Source of the DNA: an uncultured Clostridia bacterium
Lineage (GTDB): Bacteria; Bacillota; Clostridia; Christensenellales; Aristaeellaceae
DNA length: 13,603 nt
Assembly: GCA_946496415.1 (NCBI GenBank)
Contig: CAMMGP010000010.1
Location: 1 to 13,603 of the forward strand
Direction of reading: 5' to 3'
Both the position numbers and the translations under genes were made by a program. Below, piece by piece: positions 7,337-13,452 of the stretch; the first letter of the stretch is position 1, and every line of letters begins with the position of its first letter. The notes below the pieces were generated by a model. The model was not told the origin of the DNA, made no database searches, and worked only from the letters and a program-made list of their open reading frames with translations.

Positions 7337-7383
7337 TTCCGTTTTTCGCACGTTTATTTTGCCTAAAACTGCTAAAAACGGAA
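7337..7383 (+). promoter_or_regulatory. 10-bp inverted repeat overlapping the aminotransferase ribosome site
   Basis: TTCCGTTTTT (7337-7346) is the exact reverse complement of AAAAACGGAA (7374-7383), separated by 27 mostly AT-rich bases. The right arm overlaps the start of GGAAGGAG (7380-7387), the ribosome site of the aminotransferase. As RNA it could hide that site; as DNA it could be an operator, for example for the ROK regulator encoded downstream. Which of the two cannot be decided from sequence. Confidence 0.42.
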
Positions 7384-7399
7384 GGAGTTTTTCAGAACG

Positions 7400-8710
7400 A
7401 TGAAGAAGAAAGCATCGGATTTCCGCTACAATACCGGCGAGGCCAGGGTGCCGTGGGCGGCGGTCGGCGAGAATTACAACGTGGAAGACATGATGTCTTT
7501 CATCCGCTTCATGATGCAGGGAAGCGGCGAGGACTACGAGGCCATAATGCGCGATGTCGAGCGCGACGTGCGCAAACTGGACGCCATTTCCGAGCCGCCT
7601 GCCAAGCTCTCGGTAGACGTGATGGTGGCCAAGGCCGAAACGATGGCCGACGAATACCTGAACACCAAGGGTTCTCTGTTCGTGACCAACTGCACCGCGG
7701 GCTTTGAGATCGCTTACAAATACGCCAACCTGGAACCGGGCGACGAGGTGATCGTTCCCGCCATCACCTTCGTGGCGACGATGGCCTATCCCCTCTCCGT
7801 GGGCTGCAAGCTGGTGTTTGCGGACGTCGACCCCATCACGCTCAACATGGATCCCGCGGATGTGGCGCGCAAGATCACGCCCCGCACCCGCATGATTGTC
7901 CCCGTGCACATCGGCGGCTATCCCGTGGATATGGATCCCATCATGGAACTGGCGCGCAAGCACGACATACTGGTGCTCGAGGACGCCGCCCATGCCTTCG
8001 GCGCGGTGTATCACGGCCGCAAGCTGGGCACCATCGGCGACTTCGGCTCCTTCAGCTTCCATGAGGTCAAAAACATCACCTCCTTCGGCGAGGGCGGCGT
8101 GCTGGTGACCAACATCGAAGCCTTCCGCGACGACATGCGCCGCGCGCGCTTCCTCGGCGCGGACTTCACCCGCAGCATCAAGGACTGGCTCTACGACGTA
8201 TCCGCCTGTCAGGGGAAGCGCGGCCCCTTCGTGGCCGGAAACTACTCGACCACGGAGATCCAGGGGCTGGGCCTCTGCCGCCAGATCGAGCGCATCGAGG
8301 AGATCATCAACGTGCGCCGCATGGTCGCCACCTACCTCAACGACCGCCTGAAGGAGTGCGACGCGCTGATTTTGCAGGATCTGGGCAGCGAGGATATCCG
8401 TCCCACGTTCCACCTCTACAAGCTGCTCATCGACCCCGAAAAGGCGGGCGGCGACGTGCAACTGTTCAAAAAGAAGCTCACGCAGAGGGGCGTGACGAAC
8501 ATACCGCACTTTGGCCCCCTGTATCGCTTCAACATCATGCGCACTTACGGCTATGACGAAGACGCCATCGCCGAAACCTGCCCGAACTGTGAGGAAGTCT
8601 TCTACCATCGCTTTACCCACTTCCCCATCTATGGGCTGACGAAGGAACAGGTCGATTACATGGCCGATTCCATCCTAGAATCCATCGACGAAATGCAGCG
8701 CGGCGTCTGA
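7400..8710 (+). CDS. DegT/DnrJ/EryC1/StrS family PLP-dependent aminotransferase
   Basis: A 436-residue fold-type I aminotransferase. NCTAGFEIAY (97-106) is the cofactor-phosphate region, PGDEVIVPAITFVATMAY (113-130) the family signature, and LVLEDAAHAFGA (191-202) carries Asp195 that pairs with the pyridine nitrogen. SFSFHEVKNITSFGEGG (217-233) contains Lys224, the expected PLP-binding lysine, with the trailing GEGG. The C-terminus has the usual HFPIYGLTKEQVDYM. The N-terminal 70 residues are longer than in minimal family members. These enzymes exchange a sugar or cyclitol keto group for an amino group, usually from Glu or Gln. Placed next to a Gfo/Idh/MocA dehydrogenase, it may work on the ketone that enzyme makes, in either direction. 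It starts after a 182-base gap with regulatory-looking structure; AAGGAG (7382-7387) lies 12 bases upstream. Confidence 0.9.
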   Translation: MKKKASDFRYNTGEARVPWAAVGENYNVEDMMSFIRFMMQGSGEDYEAIMRDVERDVRKLDAISEPPAKLSVDVMVAKAETMADEYLNTKGSLFVTNCTAGFEIAYKYANLEPGDEVIVPAITFVATMAYPLSVGCKLVFADVDPITLNMDPADVARKITPRTRMIVPVHIGGYPVDMDPIMELARKHDILVLEDAAHAFGAVYHGRKLGTIGDFGSFSFHEVKNITSFGEGGVLVTNIEAFRDDMRRARFLGADFTRSIKDWLYDVSACQGKRGPFVAGNYSTTEIQGLGLCRQIERIEEIINVRRMVATYLNDRLKECDALILQDLGSEDIRPTFHLYKLLIDPEKAGGDVQLFKKKLTQRGVTNIPHFGPLYRFNIMRTYGYDEDAIAETCPNCEEVFYHRFTHFPIYGLTKEQVDYMADSILESIDEMQRGV

Positions 8711-8718
8711 ACGACACC

Positions 8719-8745
8719 GGGGCAGGGGCGCGTCTCCCCTGCCCC
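8719..8745 (+). terminator. Perfect GC-rich hairpin between aminotransferase and ROK genes
   Basis: GGGGCAGGGG (8719-8728) pairs perfectly with CCCCTGCCCC (8736-8745) around a seven-base loop, eight bases after the aminotransferase stop. There is no T-run, so it is at best a weak intrinsic terminator, or an mRNA-stabilising 3' stem. It shares the CAGGGGCG core of the hairpin at 6120-6149. Confidence 0.45.
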
Positions 8746-8771
8746 ACGGATCCGCGAATGGAGTTGAAAGC

Positions 8772-10010
8772 ATGTCCAACTGGAACCAGGAACACCGGCG
8801 ATTCCTCATCCTCAACATGATCTATCAATTCGGGCCCATCAGCCGCACGGAGCTGACGAGTCTCATCGACCATCGTCCGGGCACGGTGGGCGAGATCATC
8901 AAGGATTTTCTCGACGAACAGCTGATCGTCGAGACCGGGCGCTCTTCCAGCGGGCATGGCCGCCGCCGCACGATGCTGGAATTGAACAAGGAGTTCATCT
9001 GCTCCATCGGCATCTCCATCACGCCGCTGCGCGCCACCACGCTCATCGCCCAGATGGACGGCTCCATACTCTACCGCGCCGAGGACGACGTGCGCCCGCA
9101 GGAATCCAAGGAGGCGCTCAGCGAGCGCATCTGCGAGCGCGTGCAGGAAATACGCGCCAAATTCACCGAGCGTAAGATCGTCGGCATCGGTATCAGCGAT
9201 CCGCTCTACGACCCCTCCCGCTACTCCCTCACCGGCACGCTGGTCTCCAATTTCGAGCACTTCAACGACTGGGTGCACTTTGACCTCAGACCCCGGCTGG
9301 AAAAGCTCACCGGTCTGCCGGTGGAGACGTTCAGCCCCGTAGCTTTCCCGGCGCTGGTGGAGATGCGCTTCGGCGGAGCGCAGGGCGTGCGCGATTTCAT
9401 CTGCATAGAATTGTCCAACGGCATCGGCGCTTCTCTGTGCGTCAACGGCAGCCCCGTCGAGGGCTCTGGCGGCGTGGCGGGCGAATTGGGCCACACGGTG
9501 GTGGACATGAGCGCCGACGGCGGACGGCTCTGCTATTGCGGCAAGCGCGGCTGCGTGGAGAGCGGCACGGCCTTTCCGGCGCTGGTGCAGGACATACGCG
9601 ACGCTTTGAATCGCGGCGTGTCCTCCGTATTGCGCGATCTGCCCAACGTACAACAGGAGCTCACCACCGCCGACATCCGCCGCGCCGTGGAGGCGGGCGA
9701 CGCCATGTGCCGCTTCTATGTCTCCAACGCCGCTGCGCGCATCGGCGTGGCCATCGCCAATCTCGTCAACCTGCTCAACCCGGAATTGGTGGTGCTCCAC
9801 GGCTTCATGCTCGAATTGGGAGATTTCTTCATCGAGGAGGTCTCCAAGTCCATTCGCAACAATGTTCTGGTGTTGGCCAAGAAGTTCGACATCCGCCTTT
9901 CCACGTCTCTGGAGAGCATGATCCCCCTGGGCGCGGCGGCGGAGATGTTCACCTCCTTTTTGCGGGCGGACGACTACAACTGGGTGTACAGACTCGCGCC
10001 GGACGCCTGA
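8772..10010 (+). CDS. ROK-family transcriptional regulator (NagC/XylR type)
   Basis: A 412-residue repressor-type protein. Residues 1-70 form a winged helix-turn-helix: NMIYQFGPISRTELTSLIDH, then PGTVGEIIKDFLDEQLIVE and a GRRR wing. Residues 75-395 are the ROK sugar-binding domain with IELSNGIGASLCVNG (212-226), GELGH (237-241) and the zinc motif CYCGKRGC (Cys254, 256, 261 plus His241). In ROK kinases an NDAN-type loop supplies the catalytic Asp; here the equivalent stretch reads SPVAFPALVEM (188-198) with no Asp, so it should regulate and not phosphorylate. GGAG (8760-8763) is eight bases upstream of the ATG. It probably senses the imported sugar or a metabolite and controls this locus; the inverted repeat at 7337-7383 is one possible target. 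Operator and inducer are inferred only. Confidence 0.9.
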   Translation: MSNWNQEHRRFLILNMIYQFGPISRTELTSLIDHRPGTVGEIIKDFLDEQLIVETGRSSSGHGRRRTMLELNKEFICSIGISITPLRATTLIAQMDGSILYRAEDDVRPQESKEALSERICERVQEIRAKFTERKIVGIGISDPLYDPSRYSLTGTLVSNFEHFNDWVHFDLRPRLEKLTGLPVETFSPVAFPALVEMRFGGAQGVRDFICIELSNGIGASLCVNGSPVEGSGGVAGELGHTVVDMSADGGRLCYCGKRGCVESGTAFPALVQDIRDALNRGVSSVLRDLPNVQQELTTADIRRAVEAGDAMCRFYVSNAAARIGVAIANLVNLLNPELVVLHGFMLELGDFFIEEVSKSIRNNVLVLAKKFDIRLSTSLESMIPLGAAAEMFTSFLRADDYNWVYRLAPDA

Positions 10011-10042
10011 GCGCCGCGCACCATATGAGAGGAGGAACCGCC

Positions 10043-10639
10043 ATGCGGGAATACGATATTGTTCGCGCCCCCACGCCGCTGAATTGGGAGAAGGTACCCA
10101 CGCTGGCAATCGACACGCCCCTGTGGGGGACAAACGCAGATATAGGCGCCTGGGCGCAGATCTGCTGGGACGACGAGGGCCTGCTGGTGCGCCTGCGCGC
10201 CCGCGAACGCGACATACGCGCCGAATACACCGGGCTTACCGACATGCCCTGCGAGGACAGTTGTCTGGAATTTTTCTTTTCGCCCCGCCCCGGGGACAGC
10301 CGCTATTTCAACATCGAGTTCAACCCCAACTGCTGCATGTATCTGGGGCTGTGCGACGGCCGCGACGCGCTGGTGCGCCTGCTGCCGGAGGGTTTCTCCC
10401 TCGAGCCGCAGGCGGAGCGCACCGCTGAGGGCTGGGAAGTGCGCTATCGCGTGCCCTTTGCTCTGATCCGCCACTTTTTCCCGGATTTCGCGCCGGCAAA
10501 AGGCGACGCGATGCGCGCCAACTGCTTCAAATGCGGCGAGTTGACGCCCATTCCCCATTACTTTTCCTGGAATCCCTGCTTAAGCCCCGAGCCTGAATTT
10601 CATCGCCAAACGGATTTCGGCCTGATGCGCTTCGCCTAA
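10043..10639 (+). CDS. Carbohydrate-binding family 9-like (CBM9/DOMON-like) protein, cytoplasmic
   Basis: A 198-residue beta-rich protein. The pattern WDDEGLLVRLRARERDIRA (42-60), CEDSCLEFFFSPRPGDSRYFNIEFNP (70-95 region), GWEVRYRVPF (130-139) and RANCFKCGELTPIPHYFSWNPC (158-179) matches the CBM9-like family found beside sugar-degrading genes. In xylanases CBM9 binds the ends of glycans, but this copy has no signal peptide and no attached enzyme. It may act inside the cell, perhaps as an unusual sugar-phosphate or oligosaccharide binder or an unrecognised enzyme. The longer frame extends upstream, but AGAGGAGG (10028-10035) sets the ATG at 10043. It is the last gene of the + strand run, 32 bases after the ROK gene. 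Seven Cys residues (40, 70, 74, 97, 98, 104, 161 among others) are notable for a small protein and fit a reducing cytoplasm. Confidence 0.78.
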   Translation: MREYDIVRAPTPLNWEKVPTLAIDTPLWGTNADIGAWAQICWDDEGLLVRLRARERDIRAEYTGLTDMPCEDSCLEFFFSPRPGDSRYFNIEFNPNCCMYLGLCDGRDALVRLLPEGFSLEPQAERTAEGWEVRYRVPFALIRHFFPDFAPAKGDAMRANCFKCGELTPIPHYFSWNPCLSPEPEFHRQTDFGLMRFA

Positions 10640-10648
10640 GGCGATCTG

Positions 10649-10680
10649 CTTCCCCCGCAAACGCGGGGGGAGATTTTTTT
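10649..10680 (+). terminator. Strong intrinsic terminator closing the sugar locus
   Basis: CTTCCCCCGC (10649-10658) pairs with GCGGGGGGAG (10663-10672) around the loop AAAC, followed by ATTTTTTT (10673-10680). The stem, small loop and T-run are textbook for a rho-independent terminator of + strand transcription, ten bases after the CBM9-like gene's stop. Confidence 0.93.
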
Positions 10681-10846
10681 GACGGAGAAGACGCGGTTGG
10701 CCAAGTGCTTCTTATGTATTTCCTCTGCGGAACACCCGCTTCATCGCTTGCGAAGGGCTCGACTTGCATATTTGCGCATAATCATTCAATATATGTCCGT
10801 ATTTGCTCGAATTCGTGAATATAAATCTATATCAAAGCGCCATTCT
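10681..10846. other. AT-richer convergent intergenic stretch with no recognised gene
   Basis: Between the + strand terminator and the - strand small gene the base composition shifts to AT. Short palindromes occur (CGAATTCG near 10809-10816 and ATATAAATCTATAT near 10820-10833), but no ORF with a credible ribosome site and no clear promoter were found. It is probably just the buffer between convergent transcription units. Confidence 0.5.
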
Positions 10847-11080
10847 TCATTGTGGGTCAAATAAATAATGCTTATATGCAATATCAGCGGCCGCAGTCTC
10901 TCGCGGAAAACACAAAACAGCCCCTCCGTCGCGGACAGGGGGCTGTTGCTTGCGGTTGTAGCGCTTTTTGTTTTCCACCTTGCGCGTCACAGGGGAGAAA
11001 CCCCAGGTGGCGCGTTTTTCGGCGTCGAGCGATCGGCGGGCCTTTTTGCTCAACTTCTCGCGGGGGATGAATTTGGGCAC
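10847..11080 (-). CDS. Small basic conserved protein of the KKARR/YNRK type
   Basis: On the - strand, GTG at 11080-11078 follows AAAGGA (11096-11091) with ten bases of spacing, giving PKFIPREKLSKKARRSLDAEK as the N-terminus and then RATWGFSPVTRKVENKKRYNRK. I recognise this pattern from many short Firmicutes hypothetical proteins (a Pro-rich opening, SKKARR, TWG-SPVTRK, KK-YNRK). Function is unknown; the high charge suggests nucleic acid or ribosome contact. An alternative GTG at 11089 sits too close to the RBS. The conserved part ends near residue 45. The frame then runs straight through an intrinsic terminator hairpin to a TGA at 10847, so the last 30 or so residues are probably a read-through extension after loss of an earlier stop, or are not made. 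It lies 42 bases after the nuclease gene. Confidence 0.6.
   Translation of the reverse strand: MPKFIPREKLSKKARRSLDAEKRATWGFSPVTRKVENKKRYNRKQQPPVRDGGAVLCFPRETAAADIAYKHYLFDPQ
10907..10947 (-). terminator. Intrinsic terminator for the leftward gene group
   Basis: Read leftward, AACAGCCCC (10947-10939) pairs with GGGGCTGTT (10924-10916), with an inner TCCG/CGGA stem, and is followed by TTGTGTTTTCC. The T-rich tail is on the - strand side only, so it ends leftward transcription of the small protein and probably of the GNAT-nuclease genes. Confidence 0.72.
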
Positions 11081-11122
11081 AGGAGACACTTCCTTTCAAA
11101 ATACAGCGTTTGCCTAAAGCAT

Positions 11123-12682
11123 TCAGTCGCAAAACACCTGTCCCCTTGCGGCTTTCTTCCGCTTCCGGTTACCTGCCGTTGCGTATAGCTTGGCAAACGC
11201 ATCTTCGTGCAGATCTTCCCAACGATAATATGTCGTATCCTCAAAGTCTTCCTCTCTTGTCGCCGTCCAAACACCTTCCTGCGCGACGAGCATGAGTCCC
11301 TTTGCATTTAAGCGCAGGGCATACGACGAGGCTTGCGCGCAGTCTATTTTCAGTTGTTTTGCCGTTGGGATGCTCTTTTTTGCCTCGACGACCCAGTAAC
11401 CTCTTTCGTGGCCCGGCGTCGCTTTCGGCAGGATGACATAATCCGGATAGACGGTGAACATTCGTCCCATGCGCAGCGGCATTTGACGGACATATTGTCC
11501 CCGCTCCCAACCCAGGCGTTTCAAGAGCGGTTCCAGCAAATAAAGTTCCACATCACGCTCCCTTTCGACCTGTTTCGGGCACTCTCCGCTTGCAAAGCGG
11601 ACGTCCAATACAGGCAATCGAGAAATATCGCCTCCAGCCCACTCGATCAACGCCCGTATCCGCGCATATTCACTGGGCATTATCTCCAGCCCATCCATGC
11701 GCAACATGCTTGTCTTGACCAAAAAGGAATCACAAAACCGTTCATCCTCTTTGATTTCCCGAAAGCTTGGTCCGGGAACGGCGACAGGACGGCCGATGTA
11801 TACGCAACGATAGAATGCGAAAAATGGGTCGACAAAACCCGGCGCGCACGCGCGCCAGACAGAAGAAAAGCGACTGGCGGGCGCCCAATGATACAACAGG
11901 ACGACGTCGCCCGGCTGCGTATCGGGATTTCCCTGCCAGCAAACCACATCTTTCCCGTTCGCATTGGCATTCGCCGTTTGGAAGGCCCTGTCTTCCGGGC
12001 TTGCTCCAATGACGTAGGCGGCGCGCGGCGGCGGCAATTCCTGCCACAGCCAGCCCAGCCCGCCCGCCGCTTTCGGCGCATAATCGTAGAGAAATGCGCA
12101 GAATTCTGCCGCGCTCCACGCCATTTCCTTTCTTTCTGCCTGCAACACACGGCATAGTGCAAAATAGTGATGGAACCTGCCGGCATAGTCTCTCTGCCCC
12201 GGCATCTGCGGCAATTGTATGTCAAACATATCCGCGACGGCCGTCAATACATGATAGCAGCAGGGAAAAAAGTAGGGAACGAACGCATCCGGAAACTCTG
12301 CCGCCAACATCAAGCTGATGTACACGATGTCATCGGCAAAGTATTCGAATATCTGCCGATCTGTAATCCGTTTCTGACATGCATCCGCGTATTCTTCCGC
12401 GATTCCCTTCCAGAGATGTGCAGCTTCGCTCTCATAAATATCCGCGCGCGCGGCGTCCGTCTCCGGATGTGTTTCGGCATCATTTGCGCGCGCCTGCGCA
12501 AACGTTGCAACGCTCTCTTCGAGCGCTTCCGCCAGAAAGGCGTCCGGGCAATACGCCGTGAACAGAGGAAGTATCAGATCGCGCAGATCTCTGCCGTTAT
12601 CGAAGACGTGCGCAAAGCGTTCCACCGTTTCCTGCCCACCCGCGCGAAGATAGAGCTGCCATTGATACGCATTTATCCGCAA
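11123..12682 (-). CDS. Protein with putative PUA/EVE-like domain and C-terminal PD-(D/E)XK (HsdR_N-like) nuclease domain
   Basis: About 519 residues from a TTG start at 12682-12680, chosen because AAAGGAG (12697-12691) is eight bases upstream; the frame can be extended to another TTG at 12700, but that would put the RBS inside the gene. Numbering from that upstream TTG: residues 1-210 are helical and unrecognised. Residues about 225-345 (AAYVIGASPEDRAF, QPGDVVLLYHWAPASRFSS, DPFFAFYRCVYIGRPVAVPG) look like a PUA/EVE-type beta barrel. Residues about 380-475 carry ELYLLEPLLKRLGW, the metal-site Asp420 in VYPDYVIL, WVVEAKK (Glu439, Lys441) and Gln456 in QASSYA, the pattern of PD-(D/E)XK domains at the N-terminus of type I restriction HsdR subunits. 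No helicase or methylase is present. It is cotranscribed with the GNAT gene. By eye its GC is lower than its neighbours, which suggests transfer. A nucleic-acid-cleaving defence role is inference. Confidence 0.72.
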   Translation of the reverse strand: MRINAYQWQLYLRAGGQETVERFAHVFDNGRDLRDLILPLFTAYCPDAFLAEALEESVATFAQARANDAETHPETDAARADIYESEAAHLWKGIAEEYADACQKRITDRQIFEYFADDIVYISLMLAAEFPDAFVPYFFPCCYHVLTAVADMFDIQLPQMPGQRDYAGRFHHYFALCRVLQAERKEMAWSAAEFCAFLYDYAPKAAGGLGWLWQELPPPRAAYVIGASPEDRAFQTANANANGKDVVCWQGNPDTQPGDVVLLYHWAPASRFSSVWRACAPGFVDPFFAFYRCVYIGRPVAVPGPSFREIKEDERFCDSFLVKTSMLRMDGLEIMPSEYARIRALIEWAGGDISRLPVLDVRFASGECPKQVERERDVELYLLEPLLKRLGWERGQYVRQMPLRMGRMFTVYPDYVILPKATPGHERGYWVVEAKKSIPTAKQLKIDCAQASSYALRLNAKGLMLVAQEGVWTATREEDFEDTTYYRWEDLHEDAFAKLYATAGNRKRKKAARGQVFCD

Positions 12683-12696
12683 GTGGATTTCTCCTT

Positions 12697-13233
12697 TCAA
12701 GGCTTCTGGCAGTCCTTCATCACGACATCGGCAAGATACGCGGCGAAGGCGGTGTATTCGTCTTTGGTGAGCAGTCGGGGGCGGGACATGACCACGAGGG
12801 CGTGGCCGCTGTTTTCCGGACGGTAGGGCGGGTGGATGTGCGGATGGGGGTTGGCGGCAAAGCCGGCGCGCTCGTAGAATGTTTGGCGGCGGCGGGAGAC
12901 GGCGTCCACGGGCGGGTCGATCTCGAGGATAACGGGCTTGCCCTCCCCTGCGAGCAGGTCGAGCGCCGCCGTGCCAAGGCCCTGTCCGCGCCGCGCGGGG
13001 GAAATGCAGAGGTGTTCGACGTAGAGGTACGCGCCCGCGTCCCAGAAAAGGGCGAGGCCGGCGAAGCCCTCCTCGTCATGCAGTATGCCGAAATGGTACT
13101 GTTCGTGCGCCATAATGCGGCGCTGGGACGGCTCAAGCCGCTGTTCATGCTTCGGAAAGCTGGCGGCGTAGAGCGCCATGGCGGGCGCGAAGGCTGGGTC
13201 GTCAACGGTGCGCAGGCGCTTGATGCGCAGCAT
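12697..13233 (-). CDS. GNAT-family N-acetyltransferase
   Basis: A 178-residue protein with ATG at 13233-13231 and GGAGGTG just upstream on the - strand (about seven bases). The central region YVEHLCISPARRGQGLG (71-87) contains beta strand 4 and the RRGQGLG pyrophosphate loop that binds acetyl-CoA. QTFYERAGFAANPHPH (117-132) is the usual C-terminal motif B region (FYERxGF). The extra tail (150-178) is helical. The acceptor could be an amino acid, antibiotic, peptide or protein; it cannot be read from sequence. Its stop codon (12697-12699) overlaps the ribosome site of the nuclease gene, so the two are almost surely made from one message and translationally linked. No good promoter lies directly upstream; the nearest is at 13418-13446, beyond a terminator. 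Confidence 0.88.
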   Translation of the reverse strand: MLRIKRLRTVDDPAFAPAMALYAASFPKHEQRLEPSQRRIMAHEQYHFGILHDEEGFAGLALFWDAGAYLYVEHLCISPARRGQGLGTAALDLLAGEGKPVILEIDPPVDAVSRRRQTFYERAGFAANPHPHIHPPYRPENSGHALVVMSRPRLLTKDEYTAFAAYLADVVMKDCQKP

Positions 13234-13265
13234 GGGCGTTCACCTCCCTGCGGTTTGAATGATAG

Positions 13266-13294
13266 AAAAATCCCCGACCGATGCGGTCGAGGAT
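13266..13294 (-). terminator. Intrinsic terminator directly after the tRNA-Val-like sequence
   Basis: Read leftward, ATCCTCGACC (13294-13285) pairs with GGTCGGGGAT (13279-13270) around GCATC, followed by a run of T. One pair is G-U only on the - strand (it would be C-A on the + strand), which supports leftward use. It begins three bases after the tRNA CCA and precedes the GNAT gene, so read-through is needed if the upstream promoter drives GNAT. Confidence 0.8.
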
Positions 13295-13296
13295 GT

Positions 13297-13355
13297 TGGT
13301 GGTGCTTACTGGACTCGAACCAGTGACCCCCGCGATGTGAACACGGTGCTCTACC
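13297..13355 (-). tRNA. tRNA-Val(CAC) 3' portion with encoded CCA; 5' part missing
   Basis: Leftward, the sequence gives GGTA-GAGC (end of D loop and D stem), anticodon stem CCGTG/CGCGG around loop TTCACAT (anticodon CAC, Val), variable loop GGGTC, T stem ACTGG/CCAGT around TTCGAGT, then AAGCACC, discriminator A and CCA. The partners that should come first, GGTGCTT for the acceptor and GCTC for the D stem, are absent: the expected positions (13360-13372) read TGTACTC-CG-CCCA and pair with neither. So about 59 bases of a tRNA remain, not a whole gene. A near-consensus promoter lies upstream and a terminator downstream. Either this is the 3' remnant left by site-specific integration into a tRNA, a decayed tRNA, or a tRNA-like RNA. 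Confidence 0.7.
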
Positions 13356-13417
13356 ATAGTGGGCGGAGTACATAACGCTTTATAGCGGGCAAATTACCGG
13401 CCCTCGATCCATTTTTA

Positions 13418-13446
13418 ATTATATCATGCCTATTTTAAACTGGCAA
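13418..13446 (-). promoter_or_regulatory. Near-consensus sigma-A promoter reading leftward
   Basis: On the - strand, TTGCCA (-35, 13446-13441) is separated by exactly 17 bases from TATAAT (-10, 13423-13418). Five of six and six of six consensus positions match. Transcription should start near 13411, giving a short RNA through the tRNA-like sequence to the terminator at 13266, with possible read-through into GNAT and the nuclease. Confidence 0.8.
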
Positions 13447-13452
13447 TATTTC

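Noticed and set aside
8772..10010. ROK protein as the missing sugar kinase
   Set aside because: It has an N-terminal helix-turn-helix domain and lacks the NDAN-type catalytic Asp, so it should be a regulator only.
11333..12157. 274-codon + strand frame within the nuclease gene
   Set aside because: The - strand frame has RBS, operon context and nuclease motifs; this one has neither a credible RBS nor recognisable domains.
12802..13326. 174-codon + strand frame over the GNAT gene
   Set aside because: Antisense to a clear GNAT protein and runs into the tRNA-like sequence and terminator.
13297..13372. Complete tRNA-Val gene
   Set aside because: The 5' acceptor strand and D-stem partner do not pair with the intact 3' part at the expected positions, and no alternative 5' half is found up to the promoter.
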